From Beroe forskalii (lineage: Eukaryota > Ctenophora > Nuda > Beroida > Beroidae): a DNA stretch of 64,000 bases. The notes under the pieces were generated by a model. The model was not told the DNA's origin. It made no database searches and saw only the letters and a list, made by a program, of their open reading frames with translations. The position numbers and the translations under genes are program-made. Where the stretch lies: the NCBI GenBank assembly GCA_011033025.1, contig WFMF01000082.1, forward strand, positions 434,001 to 498,000. Direction: 5' to 3'. How positions within the stretch are numbered: the first letter of the stretch is position 1; every line of letters begins with the position of its first letter. Positions 43,187 through 54,252 of this stretch are shown one piece after another.

Positions 43187-44086
43187 CTTGTAGTAATCTT
43201 GAAGTAGTCTAAACACAAAGAAATGTAGATAGTATTTATATTTATCAGGTAGAACATGGTGCCCTTCTTGATACAGTAATTACCTGGAATCCGGTTTGAG
43301 CTTTCATTCTTATAATAATGAAAAGTAGAAAGTGAGAATGATAGCTCACACCTCTGCTTTATTGTCTTCATCGTCGCTTTTAGTTATTGAACGACGAACG
43401 GTAAATCTATCTGTACCAGTCCTTGAGCAGCATTACAACACCACCACGAAAATTAGTTCTATTGATTTACAAGGTTTACAAGGTTTACAAGGTTTAAAAG
43501 TAAATAATGGGTAACTATCGTTACCCGTCATATTTTACAAACAGCATATTCAAGAAAAAAAAACATCAACAACAAACATTTTATTTATTTCAATTGAAAT
43601 GTTAATAGTTCGAATCTCATAACTCGCATTGAATATGGTGAATCCCATCCAGACAAAATCCCATCCAGACAAAATCAAGACATTCCCATGAGAATATATT
43701 CAGATTGATTTCATTATACGCTTATTTGGCTCAATGTTGTGTTCTTGCTTATTGCTGTAGGTACTCAATAGCTTGTTAACTGGCTCACTCATCTCATATT
43801 TTTACGATATTATGCAATATTGAGTTTCACACTTGGGGCATACGGTTGACTAAGTTTAATTGGAGTACCTGATGGTCTGCTTTGCTGTGTAAAAAGCGTG
43901 TTGGGTGAATCGTTGTGATAATATTGTACAGCGTAAATGGGCAGTGAAAATTAATCTCATATGTCGCAAACACTGATTACGCAATGCGCATTCATTGTAG
44001 TTTGGGACCTTTTTAACATATTTTATTCATTCTAATGGTTTGTATGATGACACGGTGTGTGGAGTGACTTATCATTGATTAGTTGA
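43187..44086. other. upstream flank of cathepsin gene, no gene seen
   Basis: Should contain the promoter of the cathepsin gene (minus). A small CAAGGTTTA triple repeat lies at about 43470-43497. Nothing else can be assigned. Confidence 0.45.
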
Positions 44087-45535
44087 TTAGTTGAAATGAA
44101 TTACCAGTGTATTAAGTTGGGCCTCACGCTCCCTCACATCGCTGAGATATTTGTGCCGTTTGTCCATCGCACGATAGATAAAGCTACAGATGCAAGTGAT
44201 AATGTAAGCCCGACGTTTTTCTAATTCAGAATTTAATGTTTGTGTCAGTGTGTGCGTTCTTGCTTGTAGTTTTGTGTTTTTTGTGTTATGGTGTAAGTTG
44301 TATGCATTAAGATCCATATTGACTGGGTCACTGTGTGAGTATGGCGATAACAGGTTGACTAGATTGTCCTTGAGTGACTGCAGGTTGACGTTTAGCTGTG
44401 GGTGGGAATCAAGACTGTGTTGTGGAGCGTTGTTTAACTGAGTTACAAGTTTGTTTCGCAAACCAGAGTACAGATCACACTCATACAGTAAGTGTTTTTC
44501 GGTTTCCAATGTGTTCACACCCATTGAGAGCTTACACCACGTGCAAGTTCGCAGATCTTTCGGCGTTTTGTTATACCTTCTTATTTCGATTTCGAGATCG
44601 TGTGCGCTTATTCTTAGCTTTGACGTACTGTAACGGCGCGAAAAACCCTTTGTAACACCTAGATATGATTCTCTGGCGAATTTATGCTTGCATTCATTGT
44701 AGAATGATAATTTAGTGGATACAGACTTTTCCTTTTCCCAACACGCGATGAAATGATCCGACACAGTTTTAATTATGTTTTGGACGCGGAATTTTCCACT
44801 TGGTAACATTCTAACACCATTTGTATCGTAGTTCTTCTTAGCGGCTAATACAATGTTTTTGTTTTTCATTGCACGAAACGCGGAAACATGATTCAAGTTG
44901 AAAATTTCGTCTAATTTGAGGAGTGGTTCGATATTTTTGAACCACGGAAGTTTAAGTGACTTCTGTTCACTCAGAGCAGCTTTGATAAATGTGCCCTCCG
45001 CTGCTTCAGATATACGTTTATAGTAATTGAGAGTAAGTCGTATTGATTGATAGATTAGCGGATATCGGCCACTCTCTCCCCACACACCAATGTTTGATGC
45101 CTTTCTGTGTACTCCAAGTGCCCATTTCAAGAAAGATAGATGAACCTTTTCTGACTTAGTGCGGGAGACCTTACTCAAAAAGTTGTCAACATCCATTGTT
45201 CTCCCTGTGCAATGCTTGATAATTGCTTTGTTAATTGCACTAGTTGGGGTCCATACTGGTGCGCCGTATAATGCAATAGGCTTAATAAGTGTGTTCAATG
45301 CTTTAAATGATAGTTTGGAACGAATGACTGTCCAAAGAATGCTCTCATTGCTTTATTCTTAAGTGTTAATTCTGCTGTCCTTAGTTCGCCACTTTTATGC
45401 AATATTAGTCCCAGGTAGCAATAGCTATCAACAATTTTGAGTACATTGCCGAGTAACACGAATTTTAGACTGTCTAGGTCGTCATAGTTGTTGCCAAAGA
45501 TTACAATTTGCGTTTTAATCTCATTGTGAACGTAT
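44087..45535 (-). pseudogene. 5'-truncated non-LTR retrotransposon, RT C-terminal part, frameshifted
   Basis: The main frame (45298-44087, 403 aa) matches the region after the reverse transcriptase core in the larger element nearby: LSFLKWALGVHRKASNIGVWGE here against LKFLKWTLGLSTKATNLVCWGD there. It ends with a similar Cys/His motif (CTWCKLS ... ETEKHLLYECDLY). Upstream, in another frame, 45535-45340 continues with the thumb segment DSYCYLGLILHKSGELRTAE, equivalent to REYCYLGIIYTLSGSFSRAQ. A frameshift lies at about 45325-45345. The catalytic RT motifs and the endonuclease are missing, as expected from 5' truncation on insertion. It belongs to the same broad group as the 30-41 kb element but is a different family. 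Confidence 0.88.
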
Positions 45536-46268
45536 TAATCCCTTTCCTACCTTCTTCTCCGAATGGACCATTGCTTCATTGTGCTAATTGCGAAATCATC
45601 AATTCGGAGAATTATCTTTAATTCTCATCTGCTGGTTGACTGTCGCGCATAACAGCTCTATAATCCGGCCTCATTAGTTCTCGATGGAGATTTGAAAATT
45701 TGATAGATTCTATTCGATAATAAAAGTTAGATCCTGTATCACCCATGCTGCAGATGCTATTTGCTAAGCGATGTCTGTATCACGTAAATTCGTAAAATGA
45801 ATAATGATATCAAATCCGCCGATAGAGTGATCGGGAGATTAATTTTAGGAGTTTGGGGTATGGGGTAAAGCAAAGTTTTTCGTGTAAATGGTACGTTACG
45901 GAGGGATGTGACCCATAAAAGGAGGCCTTACCTGCTTTCCTGATCCTTGGGCAAAGCTGTTTTTTGTTTTAGGGTTAAATTTTTGGCGGATTTTAGTCAT
46001 TGGCGAGGTTTGGTTCTTGGGGGGTGTTTGTTTTGGGGCGTGGAACATCTTTCGGCAATCCATATGCCACTTGTCACACACTGTGTTCAGAGTTGATGTG
46101 TTGTTTGCGTAAACCGCGGCAACAATTTTAAGTCAGGAAAACTTTACATAAGGTATATCTAAGCTACTAATTAGCGCGCGCGACCGGCGCGCGCTGGGAT
46201 TACGGATCGCACATTCGTACGCGCGTGCACCCGTTTCCACGTTAGTCCGTTAGCTGAACTGTAACCCC

Positions 46269-46308
46269 TTGTCTGACGTCGTCAGACCCATTATTTAACG
46301 CCTGACAA
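46269..46308. mobile_element. 40-bp micro-MITE with 8-bp TSD GTAACCCC
   Basis: The sequence runs from TTGTCTGACGTCGTCAGACC to AACGCCTGACAA and is flanked by perfect direct repeats GTAACCCC at 46261-46268 and 46309-46316. Its reverse complement is an internally deleted form of the 95-bp element at 56608-56702, sharing TTGTCAGGCGTT and AAATAATGGGTCTGACGACG. At 40 bp it is little more than its two ends. Confidence 0.85.
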
Positions 46309-46656
46309 GTAACCCCGCCAAAGCCCATTTTAGAAGTGCACAGCCAAATCGAATCCAACCAAGGTCCGACAGGAGGGAAAATCTCGCAATTTAACATGAT
46401 TAAAGTAGCTATAGCAACTGGAGACACATGTCACAACGAATTTGCAACATCATGGTAGCAAAAGTGAACACTTTTGATCGCACCTGCCTAAGTGCCCTAT
46501 CCCGGTAGCCCGCGGTGAACCTTTGGTTAAGGACAGAAACTTATGGAGCATCTTTTCACGAGTGGTGGGTGAGCTTCTGGCGAGAGAGGCAGGTCATTTT
46601 TACTTTTTACCAGGGTGTTGCCATGGCATCCAAGGATTGATTTATCTTCGAAGTCC

Positions 46657-46714
46657 TTGCCAGGCGTTGCCTGGCCCCTCGCGCGCGCCCCGACTCGCAG
46701 GCAACGTCTGGCAA
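46657..46714. mobile_element. 58-bp micro-MITE with 8-bp TSD CGAAGTCC
   Basis: Begins TTGCCAGGCGTTGCCTG and ends with its reverse complement at 15 of 17 positions or better (CAGGCAACGTCTGGCAA). The direct repeat CGAAGTCC lies on both sides (46649-46656 and 46715-46722). The interior CCCCTCGCGCGCGCC is shared with the 95-bp element at 56.6 kb. The 8-bp duplication fits hAT-type integration. Confidence 0.88.
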
Positions 46715-47857
46715 CGAAGTCCAGCAGACTGGAAGGATGGTTGGTGTCTACAACCTTCCTCTTCAAGTTGTGTTAGTGTTCGGTAACAGGGAGGTGCTGG
46801 AACAAGAAGGGGTGAGAGAGAGTGTATACTTGTACTTAGGTGAACTGTCGGACGGACGGAAGGTTGCCTACTGACATTCGAGAATGAGATACTTTGCCTG
46901 GGTGAACGTTCCTAACCTTCACAAGTCGTTACGAGATATGTGGATTGATCTATAGGTGGTACCCAACTATGCGCCAAGCGGAAATATGTATTGCAGAATG
47001 CAGAGTTGCTGCATAATGATGTTATAACAACACTGATAACTCTGCTAATATATGACCAGGATAAGACCTCGAGGTCCTCGACAAAACCTCACTGAACTAC
47101 CTAGCTGTTCTTCAGAACTTTGGCAATGGAATTGGAGGCATTATTTTTACCGGAACTTCGATCATGTGCTCCAATATATTGTATCCAAATTAGATATTCT
47201 GATGACAAATAGTTATTATACTGTTACATTAAATACAAGGTGATGATTTCAGCAGGTCTTATCGCACCGGTACCTACAAACATACAAAGTTAAGGTTTCA
47301 CGAGGTCACCTGGTAAAGAATGAGCGTCAGAACACGCTAATGTGCGTCACAGGCCACCTCTCTGCAACTCTCGACTTTATTATCACACACCATAAGTTCA
47401 AAATTGTTTTTAATTTCAATGGTTTCTCAATGGTTTCTAGTAATGTGATGCACTGAGGTCTTTTGACATGCGTTTCATTTCTATGAAGTGAAAATTTAAT
47501 TAGATTTAAGATAAATTGAGTGTTATCAGCGCTCACGGGATACCATTTCTTCTCAACCTTTCCCCAGAATTCGCAGTGTCCATCTTTATAAGCTGCTTTG
47601 TACCTGCTTCATTAGAATAATTCTGTGGAAATGGATTGCACATAATCCATGAAATGAATTTCATCGTTTTCAACGCAAGATCGCTTTTTCAGACGGCGCA
47701 ATGATTTTAACCGTCTTAAATCGATTGTTGGACTCATGATGTCATACAAAATATATTCATCGTTTAAAAGCTTTTAAATTAATAATGTTTATAGCATCTA
47801 CTGTAAAATATATTTATCTTTGAAGAACTCACATTATATCCACCAGGACAGTTGATC

Positions 47858-48940
47858 ATGTTAGGTGGCATTCTGTTTGCTGCTCTGTTGATCAGTGCAT
47901 CAGCTCTCACTGCTGAAGAGCTAGCTGCTTTCACCCCCCGCATCCCAGGCTACGTTGACTTCAACACTGGAAAGAAAGCCGAGGTATGGGCTGTTGACAA
48001 CAAAGACGGCTCTCAGACAATACACACTAACGGGATCCCTTCCCATCCTACCTGGGCCTTCCCCTCCAACATCTCTGAGAATCCCAACCCGATCCATGAA
48101 ATCATCACGAACTTGAAGATTTATTCTGAGCCCGTCATGAGACCAGCCGACAATCCTCTGAGGTGCCAACCAGTTGGACACATCGGAATAGCCACTTCCG
48201 GGGTCGCCATCTACTCCTGGTTTCCTGCCGAAGTGGGCTGCGACGATGTCAAGAACTTCGAGGAGTTAGACTTCTGTGAGGGACACCCCTCCCCCTTCAA
48301 CCAGTTCCACTACCATTACTACTCGCCCTGTGTCCAGATGCCTACTTGTGGGGAACCCTCGCCTATCTACGGAGTAGCTATAGATGGGATCCCCATCTAC
48401 GGACCCATCAGTGAGGATGGTGTCCAGCTCACAAATCAAGATCTGGATGAGTGTGGAGGAAGAACTGACAAGAACGGACGATACAAGTACCACATAACCG
48501 CTGACCCCACCTACTTCATGCCATGTTTCAGGGGTGAAATCAGGAGCGACTGTGGCAAGGACACTCACGACTTCTTGTGCACCTGCCCCTACGATGACAG
48601 GCTCTTCAAGCGGGGCCCGGGACCCCCTCCCGACCCCCACAAGTTCCAGGTGTGCACCAAGTCGTGGAAGGGATCCAGTCCGATGGAGTGCACTGACAAG
48701 GAGTATCTGGAGAAGCTGACCTACGACATCGGGTACGAGTGGAAGCGACAAACCAAGGATATGAAGCTCCTGCCGTGTTGTCCCAAGGGCCAGGACTGCG
48801 GGTACAGCTGCCGAGACACGGAGGGCAAGGTCAAGGATATATGCGAACAGGAGACCAGGACTGTACAGTATTTAACTAGGATTAAGAAGGAGAAGGGTTT
48901 CTTTGGAGATCTTCTGGAATATTTTTTCTCAGATAACTAG
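47858..48940 (+). CDS. secreted YHYH-domain protein 1, 360 aa
   Basis: The ATG at 47858 opens a signal peptide (MLGGILFAALLISASA), so the product is probably secreted. Residues about 100-230 match the YHYH domain: CQPVGHIGIATSG, then FHYHYYSPCVQMPTCGEPSP, YGVAIDGIPIYGP, and DECGGRTDKNGRYKYHITAD with a final CFRG. The domain's biochemical role is not established; the histidine and tyrosine clusters suggest metal or ligand binding (inference). The C-terminal third has about a dozen cysteines (LPCCPKGQDCGYSC) and is probably disulphide-linked. It ends in a basic and aromatic tail. There is no intron in the coding part. It is the first of two tandem paralogues, about 1.1 kb apart. Confidence 0.9.
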   Translation: MLGGILFAALLISASALTAEELAAFTPRIPGYVDFNTGKKAEVWAVDNKDGSQTIHTNGIPSHPTWAFPSNISENPNPIHEIITNLKIYSEPVMRPADNPLRCQPVGHIGIATSGVAIYSWFPAEVGCDDVKNFEELDFCEGHPSPFNQFHYHYYSPCVQMPTCGEPSPIYGVAIDGIPIYGPISEDGVQLTNQDLDECGGRTDKNGRYKYHITADPTYFMPCFRGEIRSDCGKDTHDFLCTCPYDDRLFKRGPGPPPDPHKFQVCTKSWKGSSPMECTDKEYLEKLTYDIGYEWKRQTKDMKLLPCCPKGQDCGYSCRDTEGKVKDICEQETRTVQYLTRIKKEKGFFGDLLEYFFSDN

Positions 48941-50026
48941 ACATGCAGCGGCGGACTTAACCAACTTTTCTAAAACTGTTAACTGTTACGCCGGTTACTG
49001 GTATTATGAGATATAAGGCCCATCTTGTTCATAATTTTCCGTAGCTTCACTTAGTACACACAAATATTATCGTTTCTCAAACAGTTCGCCAGAAATAGGG
49101 TATTGAAATTATCTAATATCTAAGGAACATACTAAATATTTAGAGTCCATTTCTGGTTTTGAGACGAACTGTAACGCAGATGGAAGTGACATAAATATTT
49201 TCCTCTCTAGCGTTATTTTCCTCTCTAAATATGTTTCAAACTTTTATCTCCAAGAGTCAGATTTAATTATCATCTTAACCGAGAATCATAAACACAAAAG
49301 GATTGATTTTAGAGTTGAAACCAAAACTTGGAAGTCACAGAGCGTAAAGAACAAAAGCTTCTTTTTAATCCGAGAAAATCATATTATATTTAACCAACGA
49401 TGCATGAAGTAAAAATGGTTCCTTTGAAGTTCAAACAAAGGACTTGAAACGCAAGGAAATTTTTAATTATATTATCACGAACAATGCTACGAAAAGAAAT
49501 AATTTAATTTTCTTATAATTCTTCTTAAAGCATAATCACAGCTGAGTGAGAAACATTTCTATAAATATCACCCCACATTTACTCATTTATTTCGCATAGG
49601 TTTTTTTAATTCATTGTATCAAATGTTCAAAATCATACCATTGTTTTCTATCAATTATTTCAATTGATATTGGATTGATTTGACTGAAAATTGATTGATA
49701 TTTTATCACTTTAAATAAACTATGAGGGTTTTTAAATGCACACTTTGATGAAAAATTGACTATTGTAATTTCATTCTACATTGGAAATATGAATTTCAAT
49801 ATTTTTACGATAAATGAAATGAATTTTCACTTCGATATAACGAATTAACCACTTAACTAAAATAGAATAAGGAAACACAGTCACCTTAAAAACTTCCGTG
49901 CTTCAGTTTGCATCTTGAGATCGTAATTTTTATCGTTTTTCAGCTTAAAACCATTCATATATCCAATATGCTGAAATATGAAATGCCATTTTAATCATTT
50001 ACCTATTCTACCAGTACCAGTTGACC
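48941..50026. other. spacer between the two YHYH genes
   Basis: AT-rich and without coding signal. The last bases before each start codon are similar (CCAG..CAGTTGA.CATG), showing that the duplicated unit included at least some 5' UTR. Confidence 0.6.
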
Positions 50027-51133
50027 ATGTTGGGTGGCATTCTGTTTGCTGCTCTGTTGATCAGTGCATCAGCTCTCACTGCTGAAGAGCTAGCTGCTTT
50101 CACACCCCGGATCCCAGGCTACGTTGACTTCAACACTGGATTGACGGCTGATGTTTGGGCTGTAGATAATAAAGACGGCTCTCAGACAATCCACACCAAT
50201 GACATTCCCTCACACAACACCTGGGCCTTCCCCTCTAACATCTCCAACAACCCCTACCATATCAAGGAACAGATCTACGACATGAAGATATATTCTGAGC
50301 CGATAATGAGAGCGCCGGACAACCCAATGAGATGCCAGCCTCTGGGTCACATCGGGATCGCAACCTCAGGAACCCTGATTTTCTCGTGGTTCCCCGTGAG
50401 TCCTGGATGTATCGATGTGAAGGAATTTGAGGAGCTTGACATCTGTGAAGGACACCCCTCTCCCCTGGATGAATACCACTACCACTTCTACTCGCCCTGT
50501 GTCCAGATGCCTACTTGTGGGGAACCCTCGCCTATCTACGGAGTAGCTATAGATGGGATCCCCATCTACGGACCCATTAGTGAGGATGGTGTCCAGCTGA
50601 CGAGTGAGGATTTGGATGAGTGTGGAGGACGGACTGACCGAGATGGACGATACAAGTACCACATCACTGCTGACCCAACCTACTTCATGCGGTGTTTCAG
50701 GGGAGAGTTTAGGAGTGATTGTGGCAAGGAGGAGCACGACTTCCTCTGCACCTGCCCCTACGATGACAGGCTCTTCCAGCACGGCCCTCCTGGACCTGAC
50801 CGTCGTGCCCGTGACAGTGGGGACGAGCCTGGCCCCGACCCCAGAGAGTTGCAGGTCTGCACTAAGGCAGACACCGGCTCAGAACCAATGAACTGCTTCG
50901 ACAAGGAATACCTGGCTAACCTGACCTACGACATTGGATACGAGTGGAAGTTGGAACCCACTAAGATTGATCTCTTGCCCTGTTGTCCTAAAGGAGAGGA
51001 TTGTGGCACCAGCTGCACCGAGAAAGGCAAAATCGTGAAAGATATCTGTGAACAGGAGAGCAAGATTGTGCAGTATTGGACGAGAGAGAAGAAGGAAAAA
51101 AGATCATTTTGGGACATTATGGAAATGAACTGA
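50027..51133 (+). CDS. secreted YHYH-domain protein 2, 368 aa
   Basis: Paralogue of the gene at 47858 with the same signal peptide, essentially residue for residue, and the same domain order. YHYH landmarks are EYHYHFYSPCVQMPTCGEPS, YGVAIDGIPIYGP and DECGGRTDRDGRYKYHITAD. It differs by a short insert after DDRLFQHGPPG that is rich in Arg, Asp and Pro, and by the C-terminus (KRSFWDIMEMN). The cysteine positions are conserved. Start chosen at the ATG at 50027 because it directly opens the signal peptide. A 109-bp block in the domain is nearly identical to copy 1, while the sequence on either side is more diverged. Confidence 0.9.
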   Translation: MLGGILFAALLISASALTAEELAAFTPRIPGYVDFNTGLTADVWAVDNKDGSQTIHTNDIPSHNTWAFPSNISNNPYHIKEQIYDMKIYSEPIMRAPDNPMRCQPLGHIGIATSGTLIFSWFPVSPGCIDVKEFEELDICEGHPSPLDEYHYHFYSPCVQMPTCGEPSPIYGVAIDGIPIYGPISEDGVQLTSEDLDECGGRTDRDGRYKYHITADPTYFMRCFRGEFRSDCGKEEHDFLCTCPYDDRLFQHGPPGPDRRARDSGDEPGPDPRELQVCTKADTGSEPMNCFDKEYLANLTYDIGYEWKLEPTKIDLLPCCPKGEDCGTSCTEKGKIVKDICEQESKIVQYWTREKKEKRSFWDIMEMN

Positions 51134-51683
51134 CCCAAATACCTTTGAAAAGTCTTTTTCTTTGGAACAAATTTTTAAAACCATTGATGAAATTTCTGAG
51201 TTATATTCTAGTGGAACTTTATCCCTTTTCTTTTTAATAATTATAATGTTTAATTGGGTTTCTTATAATTGTAAGTATTTAGAATGAACAAGTCTTTATT
51301 TGTAGTATGAACTAATTATACAAATTACTGTAATGAACCAATTTGTCATTGTCAAATGAATCAAAGAGCTTAATATTAGATTAAGCCTCCATCAAATGCT
51401 CGTTTTGATTTGTACTCAATTAAACTTGCACATGGAAAAACCTTATATTAAGAGAGTCCATGGTTGACTACTTAGAGGTTCAAGGCGGGACTTTTGATAT
51501 AGCATTTCACGCCCTGAGTTGGGTGAAATTGACCAAGGTCAAAATTTGCGTACGGGGGAGGGCTGTGGAGGATGGGGATACAATATCAGTATCCAGTTCT
51601 TTTAAAAGCAAGGCATTATATCTGAAATTTCTAATTGAGCAAACAAGTAACAACTTAACCAGTAACACCAGGTACCTTTTCAG
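51134..51683 (+). other. region expected to hold the first TPK1 exon
   Basis: The first about 40 residues of thiamine pyrophosphokinase are not yet placed. A 75-codon frame at 51460-51687 (through KSKALYLKFLIEQ) is a weak candidate, since the family has a hydrophobic strand there. It cannot be joined to the next exon in frame with a normal-sized intron. The true first exon may lie elsewhere or the sequence may contain an indel. Confidence 0.35.
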
Positions 51684-53608
51684 CTAAGTTTCACATATGT
51701 GCTGACGGTGGTGCTAACAGACTTCATCACCTCTTTTCTTCCGAGAAAGGGTAAGTTCGCTCCCTGTGCTGCCATTGGAATTCAAAGGGTCTGGAAATAA
51801 TGAACTATGCATAATGTTTCCATATTTCATTGAAATCTATGTAAAGATTTCGTAGAGGCTGCAGTACTCACTGTAATTGTAAAGCCTGACATTACAAGTC
51901 TTACAGTAAATGTGATTTTTTCAGCTTTGTGCCGGAGTACATAGCTGGTGATCTTGACAGTGTTTTTAAAGACGTGCTCCTACACTATGAGAAACAGGTT
52001 AACATTATACCAAGGCCAAAAGATCAAAAACACATTTTTCATCACAATAACAAAATACAATTTTCAAATGACATATCATTGTCTATTATCACCGAGATAT
52101 CAGCGGTTTGAGTACAAACTTTGAATTTGCGATTCTCCACCAGGGAGCCAAGATAGCAAAGTTCAACGATCAGAATTCTACTGATTTTGAAAAGTGCTTG
52201 AAACTGATAACAAAGCACGAGAAAATCACGGGTGACCAGTTCGATGTTATCTACGTGTTAGGTAAGTTAACAGTAACTTGCCCACCGTGTGGCAAAAATG
52301 CCCATATGGCAAAAATTCCCGCACACACGCATAAATCACAATTACTATCATTATCTGTTCTCACGGTTACCTTGAAAACCGTATCTTACTCTTATGCCAT
52401 GGTAACAGTATTGATATTGATGATTTTTCCTGTTCCCAATCATTCTATTTCCATGGTAATTGGTAGGAGTATAAACGCTATCGTTGGTAACAGTGATGCG
52501 CGGCGCCGTGGCAGCGTGGTTCCCGCTGTAAGTGTAATGGCGTGGTTGAGGTTCCCCTTGCAACGCGTGATTCCCCTTGCAACGCGTGATTCCCCTTGCA
52601 ACGCGTGATTCCCCTTGCAACGCGTGATTCCCCTTGTAACGCGTGATTCTCCTTGTAACGCGTAATTCTCCTTGTAACGTGTGATTCTCCTTGTAACGCG
52701 TGATTACCTTTGCAACGCGTGATTCCCCTTGTAACGCGTGATTCTCCTTGTAACACATGATTTCCCTTGTAACGCGTGATTCTCCTTGTAACGCGTGATT
52801 ACCTTTGCAACGCTTGATTCCCCTCGTAACACATGATTCCCTAGTTTCCCTACCTGCACCCGGTTTCACACCCGCACCCCGCAGGGTCACACGGTGGTCG
52901 TCTCGATCAGAGTCTGGCTATCCTGAACACACTCTACAAGCACACCAAGACCAGTGAGACGCCGCTCTTCCTCATTGCTGAGGACACCCTGACCTTCGTG
53001 CTGCCCCCGGGCCGTCACAAGATATACGTCAACACGGGCCTGGAGGGGTCCTTCTGTGGCCTCATCCCGGTGGGCGGCAGTTGCAGGGCCATCTCAACTA
53101 CAGGACTCGCGTACAACCTCAGTGAGTCCAATTTATCCCGATGCAATTTGATTTTATTTTTCACTATATAGCATATTCTGGGGTGAAGCTATTAGTATTA
53201 AAAGTCGTCCAGCCTTTGCGTGGGAAATTTATTGGCGGGAATAAAACAGCTCTCAGCAACACAACCAATACAGCTCTTAATGAATTCTTGAATAGTTCTT
53301 ATATCAATATCATTAAAATGGTCAATTTTGAAGTTACACTTACATTTAAGTTATGTAGAGGCCAAAATATTTTACATTCAGGCGATGATAAACGCATTGC
53401 GAACTGAAGCCTAGGGTTACAATTTATGATACAAATGATCAATGATCATGGTTTGTTGGGAAACCTTTATTCTATCATCCCCATTATTTCAGATAAACAC
53501 CACCTCGTATTTGGAAACCAGATCTCTTCCAACAACTCATTCGACGGCTCTGACTTCGTGACCGTCGACACAACCGATTATATTCTCTGGACAATGAGCA
53601 CCCTTTGA
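51684..53608 (+). CDS. TPK1: thiamine pyrophosphokinase (exons 2-6; first exon not placed)
   Basis: Transfers pyrophosphate from ATP to thiamine to make thiamine diphosphate in the cytosol. Five exons join in frame: 51684-51750, 51925-51997, 52144-52261, 52885-53121 and 53493-53608, all with AG acceptors and GT donors (GTAAGT, GTTAAC, GTAAGT, GTGAGT). They encode 202 residues. Catalytic-domain landmarks are ICADGGANRLHHL, YIAGDLDSV (metal and substrate aspartates), NSTDFEKCLKL and VLGSHGGRLDQSLAILNTLY. The thiamine-binding domain shows LEGSFCGLIPVG, TTGLAYNL, NSFDGSDFVTVDT and the C-terminal ILWTMSTL. Animal TPK1 is about 240 aa, so about 40 N-terminal residues are missing. The third visible intron contains a minisatellite. 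No frameshift is seen in the placed exons. Confidence 0.92.
52551..52845 (+). repeat. 19-bp minisatellite (TTCCCCTTGCAACGCGTGA) in TPK1 intron
   Basis: About 15 units with G/T, C/T variants; each has the palindrome ACGCGT. It lies between the exons ending at 52261 and starting at 52885 and stops about 40 bp before the acceptor. Open frames across it are a by-product of the repeat. Confidence 0.93.
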
Positions 53609-53611
53609 CTT

Positions 53612-53822
53612 TGAGATCACGTGACCCTGGCATCACAAGGCCCTGACATCACGTGACCCTGGCATCACGTGACCCTGGCATCATAGTGACTTTGTGACCA
53701 CGTGACTCTGAGGTCACGTGTCTCTAAGACCACGTGACTTCAACTTTGAGGAAAGTGCCCACGTGACTTTGACATCTCGTATCACGTGATTCTGAGACCA
53801 TGTGACTCTGACATCACATGCT
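53612..53822 (+). repeat. CACGTG-rich 16-18-bp repeat in TPK1 3' flank
   Basis: Degenerate tandem units of the type CATCACGTGACCCTGG begin 4 bp after the TPK1 stop and would be in its 3' UTR. At least seven keep an intact CACGTG E-box core. Confidence 0.85.
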
Positions 53823-53918
53823 CGTTTAACTTCGTGAATCTTAGAAGAGCAGTTAGTAGTTGAAATTCAAGTCACTTCAAACAGATGGGTGACGTTGAGG
53901 AATTGAGGAAATTAACTA

Positions 53919-53924
53919 AATAAA
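53919..53924 (+). terminator. candidate TPK1 polyadenylation signal AATAAA
   Basis: First canonical AATAAA after the TPK1 stop codon, about 310 bp downstream. No cleavage site evidence is visible. Confidence 0.45.
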
Positions 53925-54252
53925 GTATTTTAATTAATGATTGGTACCGCATTTCAGAATAGATTACAAGATTTTGTTTGCTTTCTTGTGCATGTTTGCC
54001 AGAGTAAGTTCAGCACAGAATTGGTAAAATTTTCACTAAATTTCAGTTTTAAAGTTTTTTCAGATAGGTAAAAATAAAATGCATAAACCACAATCTAATA
54101 AGTTTGTTGGAATTATTCGTCACCAAGTTATCTAACATAGTTTATAAATTTTCAGTATTTTAAAGATTCTGTAGTAGTTGCATGGAAGTAAAGAAGTCGT
54201 CTAGCGTTCTATTCATAAGTTTGAAAATATTTTCGGACATGGCTGCCATTTT
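53925..54252. other. intergenic, no gene seen
   Basis: Short AT-rich spacer without assignable content. Confidence 0.5.

Larger units (their letters stand above)
45536..47857. other. intergenic with micro-MITEs, no gene seen
   Basis: No convincing gene. It contains CpG-rich tracts (46172-46190) and two ultra-short transposons listed separately. The last few hundred bases should hold the promoter of the first YHYH gene. Confidence 0.5.

Noticed and set aside
48266-48751. 161-codon minus-strand frame inside the first YHYH gene
   Set aside because: Antisense shadow of the GC-rich YHYH coding sequence; the same occurs in the second gene.
52351-52890. Repetitive protein frame on the minus strand over the TPK1 intron
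   Set aside because: It is a by-product of the 19-bp minisatellite and lies antisense in a TPK1 intron.
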